The position numbers were made by a program, and so were the translations under genes. A DNA stretch of 64,000 bases from Burkholderia catarinensis (GTDB taxonomy: Bacteria; Pseudomonadota; Gammaproteobacteria; Burkholderiales; Burkholderiaceae), in assembly GCF_001883705.2 (NCBI RefSeq), contig NZ_MDEQ02000008.1:62001-126000 (forward strand), read 5' to 3'. Positions 35,352 to 44,649 of this stretch are shown in pieces. The notes below the pieces were generated by a model. The model had not been told where the DNA came from and made no database searches. It saw nothing but the letters and a program-made list of their open reading frames with translations. Position 1 is the first letter of the stretch, and each line of letters starts with the position of its first letter.

Positions 35352-36824
35352 ATGCCGCTTACGCTGTCCCGAACCGAACTCGTGCGCACCGCCAACCTGA
35401 TCGACGGCGCGTGGCGCGACGCGCTCGACGGCCGTCGCTTCGACGTCACCGATCCGGCAACGCTCGAAACCGTTGCCCACGCACCCGACTGCGGCGCGGC
35501 CGATGCGCGCGCCGCCACTGACGCGGCAGCCCGCGCGTTGCCCGGATGGCGTGCGACACCAGCCCGCGAACGGGCGGCGATCCTGCGCGCATGGCATGCG
35601 GCGATCGTCGCGCACACCGACGATCTCGCGAAGCTGATGTCGCGCGAACAGGGCAAGCCGCTCGCCGAAGCGCGCGGCGAAGTTGCATACGGCGCGTCGT
35701 ACGTGCTGTGGTTTGCGGAGGAAGCGACCCGCACCTACGGCGACCTGATTCCGCAACAGCAGCGCGGCAAGCGGCTGAGTGCGCTCAAGGAGCCGATCGG
35801 CGTCGTCGCCGCGATCACGCCGTGGAATTTCCCGCTCGCGATGATCGCGCGCAAGATCGCGCCTGCGCTCGCGGCAGGCTGCACGGTCGTCGCGAAGCCG
35901 GCGGAGGACACGCCGCTGACCGCCCTCGCGCTCGCCTTCCTCGCGCAGGAGGCCGGCTTGCCGCCCGGCGTGCTGAACATGATCGCCGCATCGCGCGAGC
36001 GCGGCATCGAAGCGGTGGGCGACTGGCTCGCCGACGGCCGCGTGCGCAAGATCACGTTCACCGGATCCACGCCCGTCGGCAAGCTGCTCGCGCGCGAATC
36101 GGCCGCGACGCTCAAGAAGCTGTCGCTCGAACTCGGCGGCAATGCGCCGTTCATCGTGTTCGACGATGCCGAGCTCGACGCCGCCGTCGACGGGCTGATG
36201 GCCGCCAAGTTCCGTAATGGCGGGCAGACCTGCGTGTCGCCGAACCGCGTGTACGTGCAGGCCGGCGTCTACGAGGCATTCGCCGCCAAACTCACCGCCC
36301 GTGTCGCCGCGCTGAAGGTCGCGCCGGCGACCGATCCGGACGCGCGGATCGGCCCGATGATCAACGCACGCGCAGTCGACAAGATCGCACGCCACGTCGG
36401 CGATGCAATCGAGCGCGGCGCACGCGTGCTCACGGGCGGCAAGCGCCTGACCGAACTCGGTCCGAACTATTACGCGCCGACCGTGCTCGCCGATGCCACC
36501 GCCGACATGCAGCTGACCTGCGAGGAAACCTTCGGCCCGATCGCCGCGCTGTTTCCGTTCGACACGGAAGATGAAGCCGTCGACGCCGCGAACGACACGC
36601 CGTTCGGGCTCGCCGCGTATTTCTACACGCAGGACGTGCGGCGCATCGCGCGCGTATCGGCGCGGCTCGAAACCGGCATCGTCGGCATCAACGAAGGCGC
36701 GCTCGCGAGCGAGGCCGCACCGTTCGGCGGCGTGAAGGAATCGGGCTACGGCCGCGAAGGCTCGCGCTATGGCCTCGACGATTACCTGTCGATCAAGTAC
36801 CTGTGCCAGGGCGGGCTCGACTGA
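35352..36824 (+). CDS. NAD(P)-dependent semialdehyde dehydrogenase (GabD-like)
   Basis: A 490-residue ALDH close in layout to succinate-semialdehyde dehydrogenases. It has A-I-T-P-W-N-F-P-L-A-M, K-P-A-E-D-T, the catalytic Glu in L-E-L-G-G-N-A-P and Cys in N-G-G-Q-T-C-V-S-P-N, the last a GabD signature. It oxidises succinate semialdehyde or a related semialdehyde made by the upstream aminotransferase. The start at 35352 follows AAGGACCTGTC. A strong hairpin follows 57 bp after its stop. Confidence 0.85.
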   Translation: MPLTLSRTELVRTANLIDGAWRDALDGRRFDVTDPATLETVAHAPDCGAADARAATDAAARALPGWRATPARERAAILRAWHAAIVAHTDDLAKLMSREQGKPLAEARGEVAYGASYVLWFAEEATRTYGDLIPQQQRGKRLSALKEPIGVVAAITPWNFPLAMIARKIAPALAAGCTVVAKPAEDTPLTALALAFLAQEAGLPPGVLNMIAASRERGIEAVGDWLADGRVRKITFTGSTPVGKLLARESAATLKKLSLELGGNAPFIVFDDAELDAAVDGLMAAKFRNGGQTCVSPNRVYVQAGVYEAFAAKLTARVAALKVAPATDPDARIGPMINARAVDKIARHVGDAIERGARVLTGGKRLTELGPNYYAPTVLADATADMQLTCEETFGPIAALFPFDTEDEAVDAANDTPFGLAAYFYTQDVRRIARVSARLETGIVGINEGALASEAAPFGGVKESGYGREGSRYGLDDYLSIKYLCQGGLD

Positions 36825-36881
36825 AGCCACCCGTCGCCCTCGTCCGCCGCTCTCATCCGCCGCTGTTACGCAGTCGTTGCG

Positions 36882-36907
36882 CGGGGCGCCGCCGCCGGCG
36901 CGCCCCG
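36882..36907 (+). terminator. Strong hairpin after the semialdehyde dehydrogenase
   Basis: A perfect 8-bp GC stem (CGGGGCGC/GCGCCCCG) with a 10-base loop, positioned between the dehydrogenase stop and the next gene. The stem is strong; the T tract is poor. Confidence 0.55.
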
Positions 36908-37040
36908 ACCGCACACGTTTGCGGCTCCCGTGCAGTCATCGCTTCGCATGCCGGCCTCGATTTCCGGGCAACCCTGCCGTTAACTCGGGTTTGACCAGCG
37001 CCGCTGCTGTCGCAGCCGGCTTCCCGTACGAGCGCGAGCC

Positions 37041-38561
37041 ATGCCTGCACCCACTTCGATCGAGAAAATTGCCGACTGGGCCGGCCGCCACCCCATGATC
37101 GTCGGTGTGCTGGGTACGCTGATGTCGGTCGCGGCGCTCGGCATCAGCGCGGTGACGCTGTGGGCCGCGCGAAGCGAAGTCGTCAGACATGCGCACGAGA
37201 CTTCGCGCAACGTCGCGGCCGTCCTGGTCAGCGAGATCGCGCGCACCGTCGAAACCTCCAACAACGCGCTGGTCTCACTCGCCGCCGATCTCGGCAACCC
37301 CGCCATCGTGCGCCTGGACGCCGGGTTGCGTCACGACGTGCTGTTCGAGCGCACGGCCGCGCAATACGTGACCGGCATGGGGGTGACGGACCGCCACGGG
37401 CGGCTGATCGACGGTTGTTGCGGCCCGACCCACAACTGGGACTTCAGCGATCGCGACTACTTCAAGGTCCATCGCGATTCGGACCACGTCGGCCTCTACG
37501 TGTCCGAGGCGTACCGGGCGCGTTCGCGCAGCGGCACCGAATCGATCGCACTGTCGCGGCGCATCGACGGGCCGGATCATGCGTTCAACGGGATCGCGGT
37601 GGTCGCCGTCGACCTCGCCTACTTCGATCAGCTGCTGTCGCGGTTGAACGTCGGACCGCACGGCATCAGCGCGATCCTGCGCGCGGACGGCACGATCCTC
37701 GCGCGAAATCCGCCGTTGAACGATCACCAGATGGTTCGCCTGCGCCGGTCGAAGTCGTTCGAGCGGATGGTGAGCAACGAATCGGGCTACTATGCTGCGC
37801 GCTCGAGCATCGACGGAACGGTGCGGCTGTATACGTACCAGCGGGTACCCGGCACGCCGCTGATCGCCGTGGTCGCGCCGGCCGAGAGCGACGTGCTGGC
37901 CGGCATCACGCACCTGACGTGGACGGTCGGCGTGTCGGCGTCCGTCATCGGCGCGCTGTTCTGCGCGGTGGTGTGGCTGCTCGCATTCGCGCTGCGGGAC
38001 AACCTGCGCAAGCAGACGCTGCTCACCGACCTGACACGCACCGATCCGCTGACGGGCCTGCACAACCGTCGCGCGCTCGATGCCGCGCTCGCCGACGAAT
38101 GGGAACGGCTGCAGCGCGGCAGCGACGGCAGCCTGTCGGTGCTGTTCATCGACGCCGATCACTTCAAGCAGTACAACGACCGGTACGGCCACGCGCAAGG
38201 CGACACCGCGCTGCGCTTTCTTGCCGCATGCGTGCGCGCGCATACGCGACGGCGCGGCGATCTCGCCGCACGTTACGGCGGCGAGGAATTCGTCGCGGTG
38301 TTGCCCGATACGGACGAGCGCGGTGCCGCGAAGATCGCCGAAGCGATTCGCCGCGCCGTGGAACTCAACCGGCTCGACGGATTCGACGCGACGATTCCGG
38401 CCTTCACGGTCAGCATCGGCTGCGCGACCGGCCATCGCGCGCGGCCGGCGTCCGTGCATGCGTTATCGCATCAGGCGGACCTCGCCCTCTATGCGGCCAA
38501 GCGCCAGGGCCGAAACCGCGTGTGCCTCGCCGACGCGGAATCGTCCGCCCAAGCGGCGTGA
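37041..38561 (+). CDS. Membrane diguanylate cyclase with Cache-type sensor
   Basis: A 506-residue c-di-GMP synthase. TM1 near residues 20-43, a ~250-residue periplasmic double-Cache-like sensor (W-D-F-S-D-R-D-Y-F-K-V and I-L-A-R-N-P-P), TM2 near 295-318, then GGDEF. The active site is G-G-E-E-F at 413-417, and an intact inhibitory I-site R404-R-G-D407 stands five residues before it, so product feedback should operate. No HAMP and no EAL domain. It probably raises c-di-GMP in response to a small extracellular ligand. Confidence 0.9.
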   Translation: MPAPTSIEKIADWAGRHPMIVGVLGTLMSVAALGISAVTLWAARSEVVRHAHETSRNVAAVLVSEIARTVETSNNALVSLAADLGNPAIVRLDAGLRHDVLFERTAAQYVTGMGVTDRHGRLIDGCCGPTHNWDFSDRDYFKVHRDSDHVGLYVSEAYRARSRSGTESIALSRRIDGPDHAFNGIAVVAVDLAYFDQLLSRLNVGPHGISAILRADGTILARNPPLNDHQMVRLRRSKSFERMVSNESGYYAARSSIDGTVRLYTYQRVPGTPLIAVVAPAESDVLAGITHLTWTVGVSASVIGALFCAVVWLLAFALRDNLRKQTLLTDLTRTDPLTGLHNRRALDAALADEWERLQRGSDGSLSVLFIDADHFKQYNDRYGHAQGDTALRFLAACVRAHTRRRGDLAARYGGEEFVAVLPDTDERGAAKIAEAIRRAVELNRLDGFDATIPAFTVSIGCATGHRARPASVHALSHQADLALYAAKRQGRNRVCLADAESSAQAA

Positions 38562-38792
38562 GCACTGCGGTTCCGATCTCTGTTTCGAAAGCGCACGCCC
38601 GGCTTGCGCGTAGCCGTCCATTTCCGGGCTTCGCCGACGACCGGATCGATCCGCCGACATGTTCAGCATCACGAATTCACCAAATAGTGAGAATTCACGC
38701 GCATCGACCGCGCTCCGAAACAAATCCTTAACGGCTGCGTCACGATCGCCCACGACAATCCGCCATCTTTGACCCTCAGGATGGAGTCTCGC

Positions 38793-40751
38793 ATGCTCGT
38801 GTCACGAAGCCGTTTCCCGCTGCACGTCGCAGCCCTGTCCAGCGCGATCGTACTGGCTGCCTGCGGCGGCGGCGACGATGTCGTCTCGACGAATACGACA
38901 ACCGCTGCCGTTCCGGCGCCGCCGGCCGACCCCGGCTTCGTCGACAGCGCGCCCGTGCCGAGCGTGCCGGCCTTCGTCGACAACATCGCGACCAACCAGC
39001 GCGGCGACGCGCGCTATGCGACGCTGTCGACGAACGCCGCGGTGCGCGTCGTGAGCCGCTTCCTCGATCTCTGGCAACCGTCGACCATGCTGGTCGATGC
39101 GGGCGTGAACGCGCCGGCGAACGGCGCATTTCCGGCCGTCTCGCCTTCCACCTGCTCGGGACTGCCCGGCAGCGGCGCGCCGTGCGGCACGATCCTGAAC
39201 GACGCGGTGCTGGCGGCCAATGTTCAATATGTGGTCAACGCAACGACCGCACGCACGCCGCAGCAGGCCGATGCCGCGTACTACGACGACCGGCGCGGCA
39301 AGGGCTACAGCGTGACCGACGGCATGGGCCCGCTCACCGCGGCATGGCGCACCGCCGCCCAGCAGGCGACCAGCATCACCAGCGTGCCCGCCGATGCCAC
39401 GACCGTCCTGTACAACGACTCCGGCAACAACGTCGGTGTCGGCGGCAGCGGCAACGCCGGTTTCGGGAAAGTCGTCGATCTGCTCAACGAAATGGGCAAC
39501 AACGCGTCGACCGAACCCTCGAAGCGCTTCTACAAGTACGCGCGGCCGTATCGCTGGAGCACGAGCGTCGTCGTCGCGCCGACGCTCGTTCCCGCGGAAA
39601 GCACGACGCCCGCGACCGACGGCGGTTTCATCAGCGGCCACGAAGCCGAGGCGATGCGCGATGCGACGACGATGGCGTGGCTCGTTCCGGAGCGCTTCCA
39701 GGAAATGGTCGGCCGCGGCCTCGAACTGGGCGAGAACCGGATCCTCGCCGGCATGCACTCGCCGCTCGACGTGATCGGCGGCCGCATGCTCGCGCTGGCC
39801 GTCAGCGCGGCCAACCTGAGCGCTTACGCCGGCGACGCGCAGGCCGCGTACGGCCAGGCGCACCAGACGCTGCAGCAGCTCACGGGCACCACCGATGCGA
39901 CGTTCGGCGCGTTCGCGCGCTCGGGCACGACCGCGACCGACCGGTTCGCCGATTACGCGACGAACAAGGCGGCGTTCCTGCGCCGCATGACGTTCGGCTT
40001 CGGTGCGATCGAATCGACCGACGCGCCGCCGGTGGTGCCGAAGGGGGCCGAGATCCTGCTGCAGACGCGCTTCCCGTATCTGGGCGCCGACCAGCGGCGC
40101 GTCGTGCTGAAGACCACCGAAATGACGTCCGGCTATCCGGTCATGGACGATGCGGAAGGCTGGGGCCGCCTGAACCTGTTCGCGGCCGCCGACGGCTACG
40201 GCGCGTTCAACGGCAACGTGACCGTGTCGATGGACGCGTCGAAGGGCGGACTCAACGCCGCCGACCAGTGGCGCAACGACATCGCGGGCGCCGGCAAGCT
40301 GACGCTGCAAGGCACCGGCACGCTGACGCTGGCCGGCAACAACCGCTACACGGGCGGCACGCAAGTCGGCGGCGGCACGCTCGCCGCCGCATCCGCGACC
40401 GCGTTCGGCAACGGCGACGTGTACGTCGGTTCCGGCGGCGGCATCCGGATTGCGGCCGGCGCGCCCGTCACGGTCGCGACCCGCTATACGCAGCTCGACA
40501 ACACGACGCTCGAACTCGACATCGACGGCAACGGCGGCGGGCGCTTGCGCGTGGGCGGCACGCTCACCGTCGCGGGCGGCACGCTGCACGTGAAGTTCGT
40601 GAACGGCTATGCGCCGAAGGCCGGCGACACCATCGCGCTGATCGACGGCGCTGCCGGCGCGGCGAAGTTCTCGACGGTGACGGTGGACGGGTTCAAGGCA
40701 ACGCCGGTCTATACGGCGACGGGCGTGTCGGTGACGTTGTCGGCGTCGTAG
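38793..40751 (+). CDS. PAP2-type acid phosphatase lipoprotein with strand-repeat tail
   Basis: A 652-residue protein. A signal peptide ends in a lipobox (L-A-A-C). The N-terminal ~380 residues carry class A acid phosphatase/PAP2 motifs: K-R-F-Y-K-Y-A-R-P, G-F-I-S-G-H-E-A-E-A and R-I-L-A-G-M-H-S-P-L-D, giving the Lys-Arg, His and Arg-His-Asp triad. The last ~190 residues have the autotransporter-associated beta-strand repeat (L-T-L-A-G-N-N-R-Y-T-G-G-T), but no outer-membrane beta-barrel follows. GGATGGAG lies before the ATG at 38793; an ATG four codons earlier has no proper spacing. It likely dephosphorylates esters at the cell surface. Confidence 0.85.
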   Translation: MLVSRSRFPLHVAALSSAIVLAACGGGDDVVSTNTTTAAVPAPPADPGFVDSAPVPSVPAFVDNIATNQRGDARYATLSTNAAVRVVSRFLDLWQPSTMLVDAGVNAPANGAFPAVSPSTCSGLPGSGAPCGTILNDAVLAANVQYVVNATTARTPQQADAAYYDDRRGKGYSVTDGMGPLTAAWRTAAQQATSITSVPADATTVLYNDSGNNVGVGGSGNAGFGKVVDLLNEMGNNASTEPSKRFYKYARPYRWSTSVVVAPTLVPAESTTPATDGGFISGHEAEAMRDATTMAWLVPERFQEMVGRGLELGENRILAGMHSPLDVIGGRMLALAVSAANLSAYAGDAQAAYGQAHQTLQQLTGTTDATFGAFARSGTTATDRFADYATNKAAFLRRMTFGFGAIESTDAPPVVPKGAEILLQTRFPYLGADQRRVVLKTTEMTSGYPVMDDAEGWGRLNLFAAADGYGAFNGNVTVSMDASKGGLNAADQWRNDIAGAGKLTLQGTGTLTLAGNNRYTGGTQVGGGTLAAASATAFGNGDVYVGSGGGIRIAAGAPVTVATRYTQLDNTTLELDIDGNGGGRLRVGGTLTVAGGTLHVKFVNGYAPKAGDTIALIDGAAGAAKFSTVTVDGFKATPVYTATGVSVTLSAS

Positions 40752-40934
40752 TCTCGTACGCGGCGGGTCGCGCGGACCGCGCGACTCGCGCGTCGTGCTA
40801 AACGCGTGGACGAAGCGCTGACTGTCGAATACTTCACGCGATACGCCGGCTGAGCAAGATGCGTGCCGCGCGGTGGCACGCGCATTGCTCGACGCCTCGA
40901 TTACCTGTCGACCTACGGGCATTCGCGCATCGAC

Positions 40935-41215
40935 GTGACATGCACAATCGGCGAGATTCATATCGGCATTTCAGGCTGGCGCTACGACGGATGGCGCGGC
41001 ACCTGCTATTCGAAAGGCCTGATGCGTTGCGCTATGCGTCCGGCCGGATGCAAACGATTGAGATCAACGGCACGCATTACAGCCTGCAATCGCTCGACAG
41101 CTGGCGGCACGGGTACGACGAAACGCCGCCGGGTTTTACGTTCGGCCGGATAAAACGGCCGCCGCGCGACGGCAGTCCGATCGATGAACCCGAACCGCAA
41201 GGAGAAGAACGATGA
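40935..41215 (+). pseudogene. Frameshifted and truncated DUF72 protein relic
   Basis: One frame from a GTG at 40935 gives the DUF72 N terminus (I-H-I-G-I-S-G-W-R-Y and G-W-R-G-T-C-Y-S-K-G-L). Near 41020 the homology moves into the next frame, continuing as L-R-Y-A-S-G-R-M-Q-T-I-E-I-N-G-T-H-Y-S-L and ending at 41215. The remaining ~150 residues of a normal DUF72 protein are absent. So there is one frameshift plus a 3' truncation. The end overlaps the ATG of the 56-residue gene. Confidence 0.75.
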
Positions 41216-41382
41216 CCCTGCTTATCTACCTGGTCGGATGGATCATTTTCATCGGCGGCGTGGCATGGGGATTGATGACGTTGCACGTGTCGCAGCACAT
41301 CATCGAGATCGTGGCCGTCATTCTGTTCGGCATCGCGGTGATCACGGGCGCGACGCGCGCGCGCAATCGCGACCGGTCGTAG
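41212..41382 (+). CDS. 56-residue membrane protein with two helices
   Basis: The ATG has a strong ribosome binding site (AAGGAGAAGAACG) and overlaps the TGA ending the DUF72 relic. The peptide has two hydrophobic segments, about residues 3-23 (I-Y-L-V-G-W-I-I-F-I-G-G-V-A-W-G) and 29-47 (H-I-I-E-I-V-A-V-I-L-F-G-I-A-V-I), then a basic tail (R-A-R-N-R-D-R-S). This predicts a helical hairpin in the inner membrane with the tail inside. Such small proteins are often missed. No family name is offered. Confidence 0.75.
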   Translation: MTLLIYLVGWIIFIGGVAWGLMTLHVSQHIIEIVAVILFGIAVITGATRARNRDRS

Positions 41383-41433
41383 CGCGATCGCGCCGCCGCG
41401 GCATCCCGACCGGCCGTCGCGACCGGCGCCCTT

Positions 41434-42333
41434 TCACTGCCCCGGTCCGATGTAGGCAGCCAGTTCTTCCGGCCGGCCAGCCGGAAAGGCGTCCTTGAGG
41501 TGATCCAGAAACGCGGAAACGCGAGCGTTCAACAACCGCCGGGAAGGATACAGTGCCCATAGCGCGATATCAGGCCCCGGCACGTCGCCCCAACTGACGA
41601 GCGTGCCGGCGGCCAGGTCGTGGCTCACGAGCGACACCGGCAGGCAAGCGGCGCCCAGGCCGATACGGACCGTATCGCGGATCATGATGAGCGACGACAG
41701 CCGGGCGACGGGCTCGATCGACAGGCGGGCCGTCCCCGCCGGGCCCGTGACCTCCCATGCCGCGCGCCTGTCGTCCACACCGCGAACGACAACCGGCACG
41801 GCCGCATCGCCGCTCGGCCGCGCCAGCGCGGGGTTCGCCACGACGACCAGCCGGTCGCGCAGGAACACGCGCCCGATCAGGCTTTCATCCGGGTCGGGGT
41901 TCACGCGAATCACGAGGTCGTACCCTTCCTCGATCATGTCGACGGGCCGATCCTCCGTCGTGACCTCCAGCCGCACGTCGGGGTATTTCAGCGCGAACGT
42001 CGCGACCAGCTTCCCCATTGCGAACTGGGAAAAGACCATCGGCGCGCTGATGCGCAGCCGTCCGCGCGGCCGCTCGCTCCCCGATGCGATCGCCGATGCG
42101 CTGTCGGCAAGCTCGGCGAGCAGCGCACCCGTCCGCTCGTAAAGTGCGCGCCCCTCCTGCGTGAGCTTCACGCCACGCGAGCCGCGTTCGAACAGGCGCA
42201 GCGCGAGACTGTTCTCCAGTTCCGTGACGCGGCGCGACAGCGTCGCCTTCGGGCGCCCCGCCGCGCGCGCGGCTTCCCCGAAGCTGCCATGACGGGCGAC
42301 GAGATTGAAATCGGCGAGAGCGAGAAGGTCCAT
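41434..42333 (-). CDS. LysR-family transcriptional regulator
   Basis: A 299-residue LysR protein. The N-terminal helix-turn-helix (F-G-E-A-A-R-A-A-G-R-P-K-A-T-L-S-R-R-V) is followed by a periplasmic-binding-like effector domain from residue ~90. It diverges from an NmrA-like gene across 110 bp, the usual arrangement for a LysR regulator and its target. The ATG at 42333 is preferred over an in-frame GTG 12 codons upstream. Two GGATCA direct repeats in the divergent region are a candidate operator. Confidence 0.9.
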   Translation of the reverse strand: MDLLALADFNLVARHGSFGEAARAAGRPKATLSRRVTELENSLALRLFERGSRGVKLTQEGRALYERTGALLAELADSASAIASGSERPRGRLRISAPMVFSQFAMGKLVATFALKYPDVRLEVTTEDRPVDMIEEGYDLVIRVNPDPDESLIGRVFLRDRLVVVANPALARPSGDAAVPVVVRGVDDRRAAWEVTGPAGTARLSIEPVARLSSLIMIRDTVRIGLGAACLPVSLVSHDLAAGTLVSWGDVPGPDIALWALYPSRRLLNARVSAFLDHLKDAFPAGRPEELAAYIGPGQ

Positions 42334-42376
42334 GCGTTCCACCAATGAGACACCTCGTCTATTTATCACATCTTCC

Positions 42377-42393
42377 GGATCATGTGTGGATCA
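42377..42393. promoter_or_regulatory. GGATCA direct repeats in LysR/NmrA divergent region
   Basis: Two GGATCA copies with a TGTGT spacer (11-bp start-to-start, one helical turn) lie between the divergent genes. The spacing suits binding on one DNA face. This is a candidate LysR operator only; the classic T-N11-A form is not obvious. Confidence 0.3.
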
Positions 42394-42443
42394 CTTAACT
42401 TACGTGGGCAGTCAACCCAACCGTTACCCCAGGAGTGAACATC

Positions 42444-43307
42444 ATGACCATTCTCGTTACCGGCGCCACCGGCCGTGTCGGCCGCCAGGTCGTCCATCAA
42501 CTCGTCAATCGCGGCGCCGGCGTGCGCGTGCTGGTGCGCGATCCGTCCAAAGCCGATTTTCCGGCCGCGGTGACCGTCGTGCAGGGCGACATGCTCGACA
42601 TCGACTCGCTTCGCACGGCCTTCTCCGGCATGCGCACGCTGTTCCTGCTCAACGGGGTGGCGGGTGACGAATTCACGCAGGCGCTGATCGCGCTGAACCT
42701 GGCCCGCGAGTCGGGTATCGAGCGCGTCGTTTATCTGTCGGTGCTCCACGCCGACCGCTTCGTCAACGTGCCGCACTTCGCGGTGAAATCCGCCGCCGAG
42801 CGGATGATCGAGCAAATGGGCTTCAGCGCGACGATCCTGCGCGCCTCGTATTTCATGGACAACGAACTGATGGTCAAGGACGCGATCGTCAATCACGGTG
42901 TCTACCCGATACCGATCGGCAGCAAGGGGGTCGCGATGATCGACGTGCGCGATATCGCGGAAGTCGCGGCGATCGAGCTGATTCGCCACAACGACGCGCC
43001 CGGCAAGCTGCCGGTCGAGACCGTCAACCTGGTCGGGCCCGACACGCTGACGGGCCCGGAACTGGCGTCCATCTGGTCGGAGACGCTCGGCCGCCAGGTA
43101 GCCTACGGCGGCGACGATCCCACCGCGTTCGAAAACAATCTGGCGAATGTCATGCCGAAATGGATGGCCTACGAGATGCGCCTGATGGCCGAACGCTATG
43201 TCAGCGACGGGCTGGTGCCGGAGGCCGGCGATGTCGAGCGGCTGACCGCGATCCTTGGCCGCCCGCTGCGCGCGTACCGGGACTTCGTGGCAGCGCTCGC
43301 CCGCTGA
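42444..43307 (+). CDS. NmrA-like NAD(P)-binding protein
   Basis: A 287-residue atypical SDR. The N terminus has V-T-G-A-T-G-R-V-G-R-Q, the NmrA/QorB dinucleotide motif. The Tyr-x-x-x-Lys active site is not conserved in standard form, so it may be a redox sensor or a reductase of the quinone-sensing type. AGGAG lies eight bases before the ATG at 42444 (a GTG three codons earlier is possible). It is transcribed away from the LysR gene, which likely regulates it. Confidence 0.85.
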   Translation: MTILVTGATGRVGRQVVHQLVNRGAGVRVLVRDPSKADFPAAVTVVQGDMLDIDSLRTAFSGMRTLFLLNGVAGDEFTQALIALNLARESGIERVVYLSVLHADRFVNVPHFAVKSAAERMIEQMGFSATILRASYFMDNELMVKDAIVNHGVYPIPIGSKGVAMIDVRDIAEVAAIELIRHNDAPGKLPVETVNLVGPDTLTGPELASIWSETLGRQVAYGGDDPTAFENNLANVMPKWMAYEMRLMAERYVSDGLVPEAGDVERLTAILGRPLRAYRDFVAALAR

Positions 43308-43581
43308 GCGCGGCGCGGCACGTTCATGCCACAAGCGACAGCGCACGAGGTCGGAAGCGGGCGAACCGGTCGTCATGCGCGACCGGTTCGCCGCGACCGT
43401 CCTGCCGCCGCCGTCGACGACGGCAACGCAGATGCGACCCGCGACGAGAGCCGGATGGTCGGCATTCGCCCGTCGCGCAGCGTAGTAGCGGCGTCAATAT
43501 AATGGGCTTTTCCCGACGTATCGACGATCGGCAACGTGCCGGTTTCGATCCCGAGTACGTACAACTGCCTCTGGAGACGAG

Positions 43582-43980
43582 ATGACCCTGCCTGCCGTTC
43601 CGTTTGCCGAATCGTTCGACCTCGAGGCTGCATTCGGCGATGTATCCGAATACTGGTCACCCAAGGTCGTCGCGCAGGTCAACGATCAGTATGTGAAGGT
43701 CGCAAAAGTACGCGGCCAGCTCGTGTGGCACGACCACGCGCATGAAGACGAGCTGTTCTTCGTCGTGCGCGGACACCTCCGGATCGAGTATGAAGGCGGC
43801 CGCGTCGTCGACTTGCCCGCCGGCTCGATGCACGTCGTGCCGCGCGGCACGCAGCACAATCCGGTCGCCGACGACGAATGCTGGATCGTGCTGATCGAGC
43901 CCGTGCAGACCAGGCACACGGGAGATGTCCAGTCTCCGCTCACCCGGACGATCGACGAGCAGTTGGGGCAGGCTCGCTGA
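43582..43980 (+). CDS. Small single-domain cupin protein
   Basis: A 132-residue cupin with the conserved metal motif H-D-H-A-H-E-D-E-L-F-F-V-V-R-G (three His/Glu ligands) and a second motif around P-A-G-S-M-H-V-V-P-R-G. These small cytoplasmic cupins are often annotated as mannose-6-phosphate isomerase-like, but a specific function cannot be read. The ATG at 43582 has GGAGACGAG upstream. It is isolated. Confidence 0.8.
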   Translation: MTLPAVPFAESFDLEAAFGDVSEYWSPKVVAQVNDQYVKVAKVRGQLVWHDHAHEDELFFVVRGHLRIEYEGGRVVDLPAGSMHVVPRGTQHNPVADDECWIVLIEPVQTRHTGDVQSPLTRTIDEQLGQAR

Positions 43981-44349
43981 TTTCCTGCGCCGGCGCAAAT
44001 GTACGAGGCCATCACCGTGCCGCGGAGCCTCTGCAAAGCGCGTTGCGGGTCAGCGCTCGGCCCTGGACGCAAACAACCGTGACCGCCAGCCGTGGCCACC
44101 CCTCTCCTGCCTGCGACGAACTGTATCGGCGCAGGCACCGGAGGTGCCCCTTTGGTTCGCTCGCAACTTCTCCGTGGCGACGCGATTGCCTTTTTACCCA
44201 TCGCGCACGAACGACGTTCGACACGTCCGGCTTCGTCGCTATCCTGGCCGCTCTGTTCCGGCGCTATCGGTCTTTTGTCCGATGGCGCCGCGAACAATTG
44301 AATGTCACGATCAGCAATCGCTCGCCCGAATGCCAGGAGGATGACTGCA
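43981..44349. other. 369-bp region without a recognised gene
   Basis: Follows the small cupin gene. No frame with credible start, codon use or homology is visible. It leads to the ribosome binding site (AGGAGG) of the truncated DUF308 gene. Confidence 0.3.
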
Positions 44350-44649
44350 ATGTCGGTACGTCAAATCTTCATCATGACATTGGCGAGCGGGCTACCTCGG
44401 GTATTCGGCGTGTGCGCCGTTCTTTCGGGGTTGTTTCAGATCGGCAATGCGGCGCGTCGCTGGAAGCGCACCGGCGCACCGTGGAGAGCGATCTCGTGCG
44501 GGGCAGGATCGGCGCTGGCCGGCGCGCTGCTTTCGAGCGAAGCCATGGGCGCGGTCTACTTCGTTATCGCGGGGTTGTGGTGCCGGTGGGCAGACGCCGA
44601 CGCAAGGGCGCTGGATCGTCACGAACGCGTGAATGACTGGCCCACTTGA
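44350..44649 (+). CDS. Truncated DUF308 membrane protein (possible relic)
   Basis: A 99-residue protein whose body aligns with the C-terminal third of the intact DUF308 protein at 46636: V-F-G-V-C-A-V-L-S-G-L-F-Q-I-G-N-A-A-R-R-W-K matches the paralogue's V-F-G-I-W-A-I-L-S-G segment. The N-terminal helices are missing, about 15 residues are deleted after S-A-L-A-G, and then M-G-A-V-Y-F-V-I resumes the match. AGGAGG precedes the ATG, so it may still be translated. It is either a reduced membrane protein or a decaying copy. Confidence 0.5.
   Translation: MSVRQIFIMTLASGLPRVFGVCAVLSGLFQIGNAARRWKRTGAPWRAISCGAGSALAGALLSSEAMGAVYFVIAGLWCRWADADARALDRHERVNDWPT

Noticed and set aside
38673..38698. Two GAATTCAC repeats before the phosphatase as a PhoB box
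   Set aside because: The copies are 18 bp apart start to start, unlike the 11-bp spacing of Pho boxes, and the sequence does not resemble CTGTCAT.
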